Below, piece by piece: positions 7,095-7,396 of a DNA stretch of 7,396 bases. Numbering within the stretch: position 1 is the first letter of the stretch; every line of letters begins with the position of its first letter. Below the pieces are notes generated by a model that had not been told where the DNA came from, did not search any database, and saw only the letters and a list, made by a program, of their open reading frames with translations. The translations under genes and the position numbers were made by a program. The stretch comes from Armatimonadota bacterium (GTDB lineage: Bacteria > Armatimonadota > Fimbriimonadia > Fimbriimonadales > Fimbriimonadaceae): positions 1 to 7,396 of the forward strand of contig DPBN01000410.1 of the NCBI GenBank assembly GCA_003516955.1, given 5' to 3'.

Positions 7095-7396
7095 GCGCCC
7101 TCCTCCGCCGGACGAGCCTGCGGCTTGGGGGACTCGCCGGGCTTGGCCTTCTCCGCGGCCTCGGCCTGCAGCCGCATCAGCGTCTCCACGTTCCGCCGGG
7201 CGTTCTCCGGACCGCCCTGGGCCAGATCGACGATCCTCAGGACGCTTCCCTCCTTCTCCGTCACGGCGAACTCGTACCGGTCGCCCATATAGATCGCGTC
7301 GAACGGGCACGCCTCCACGCAGAGGTTGCAGAACATGCACCGCCCCAAGTCCATCACGAACTCGTCCACACCGGCGGTGGTGCCCTTGCCGACCTT
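7091..7396 (-). CDS. nuoI: NADH-quinone oxidoreductase subunit I, C-terminal part (5' end outside window)
   Basis: NuoI is the 8Fe ferredoxin-like subunit of the complex I peripheral arm that carries electrons through clusters N6a and N6b toward N2 in NuoB. The last 101 residues are present. They contain one complete cluster motif, RCMFCNLCVEACPFDAI (CxxCxxCxxxCP, codons at 7304-7339), which is the second of the two in NuoI. The first motif and N-terminal helix must lie right of the window. GDRYEFAV follows, as is common after the second motif. The final 35 or so residues are a hydrophilic Ala/Glu/Pro/Lys-rich tail (NVETLMRLQAEAAEKAKPGESPK and on) without cysteines. The frame is open to the window edge, so the GTG at 7369 is internal. 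The stop overlaps the nuoJ start by 4 nt. Assignment to NuoI rather than another ferredoxin rests on the motif plus the immediately following nuoJKLMN order. Confidence 0.92.
   Translation of the reverse strand, partial: KVGKGTTAGVDEFVMDLGRCMFCNLCVEACPFDAIYMGDRYEFAVTEKEGSVLRIVDLAQGGPENARRNVETLMRLQAEAAEKAKPGESPKPQARPAEEGA
7102..7106 (-). promoter_or_regulatory. Ribosome binding site of nuoJ
   Basis: GGAGG on the minus strand is followed by 7 nt and then the ATG at 7094. It lies in the final Glu codons of nuoI (AEEGA), consistent with coupled translation of nuoI and nuoJ. Confidence 0.7.

Noticed and set aside
7091..7369. GTG at 7369 as the true nuoI start
   Set aside because: The frame stays open to the window edge, and a start here would leave NuoI with one of its two 4Fe-4S motifs, so the N-terminal part most likely lies outside the window.

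Overview
The window is a GC-rich stretch (about two thirds G+C by eye) of an ordinary bacterial chromosome. I can support eight genes, six complete and two cut by the window edges, packed with almost no intergenic DNA. Nothing here looks mobile: I see no IS, integrase, CRISPR array, tRNA or rRNA. The lineage cannot be fixed from this sequence alone. The gene order, GC content and separate single-function Nuo subunits fit a free-living respiring bacterium.

Left part, + strand (1-1437): the C-terminal half or more of a thymidine/pyrimidine-nucleoside phosphorylase is followed 20 bp later by a HAD-superfamily hydrolase of the beta-phosphoglucomutase-like group. The two probably form a small salvage or sugar-phosphate operon that begins left of the window.

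Right part, - strand (1445-7396, read right to left): the distal end of a complex I (NADH:quinone oxidoreductase) operon in the classic order nuoI (partial)-nuoJ-nuoK-nuoL-nuoM-nuoN. Junctions are an ATGA overlap (I/J), a 53-nt overlap (J/K), a TGATG overlap (K/L), a GTGA overlap (L/M) and a 2-nt gap (M/N), so translation is probably coupled along the operon. NuoI carries electrons through the peripheral arm. NuoJ and NuoK form part of the membrane coupling module, and NuoL, NuoM and NuoN are the three antiporter-like proton channels. The operon promoter and nuoA-H would lie right of the window.

The two operons converge tail to tail with only 7 bp between stop codons. There is no gene-free stretch longer than 20 bp. 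I found no new biological system. The point most worth a second look is NuoM, where the otherwise near-universal lysine of the broken helix TM7 is a leucine, while its paralogues NuoL and NuoN in the same window keep the lysine.
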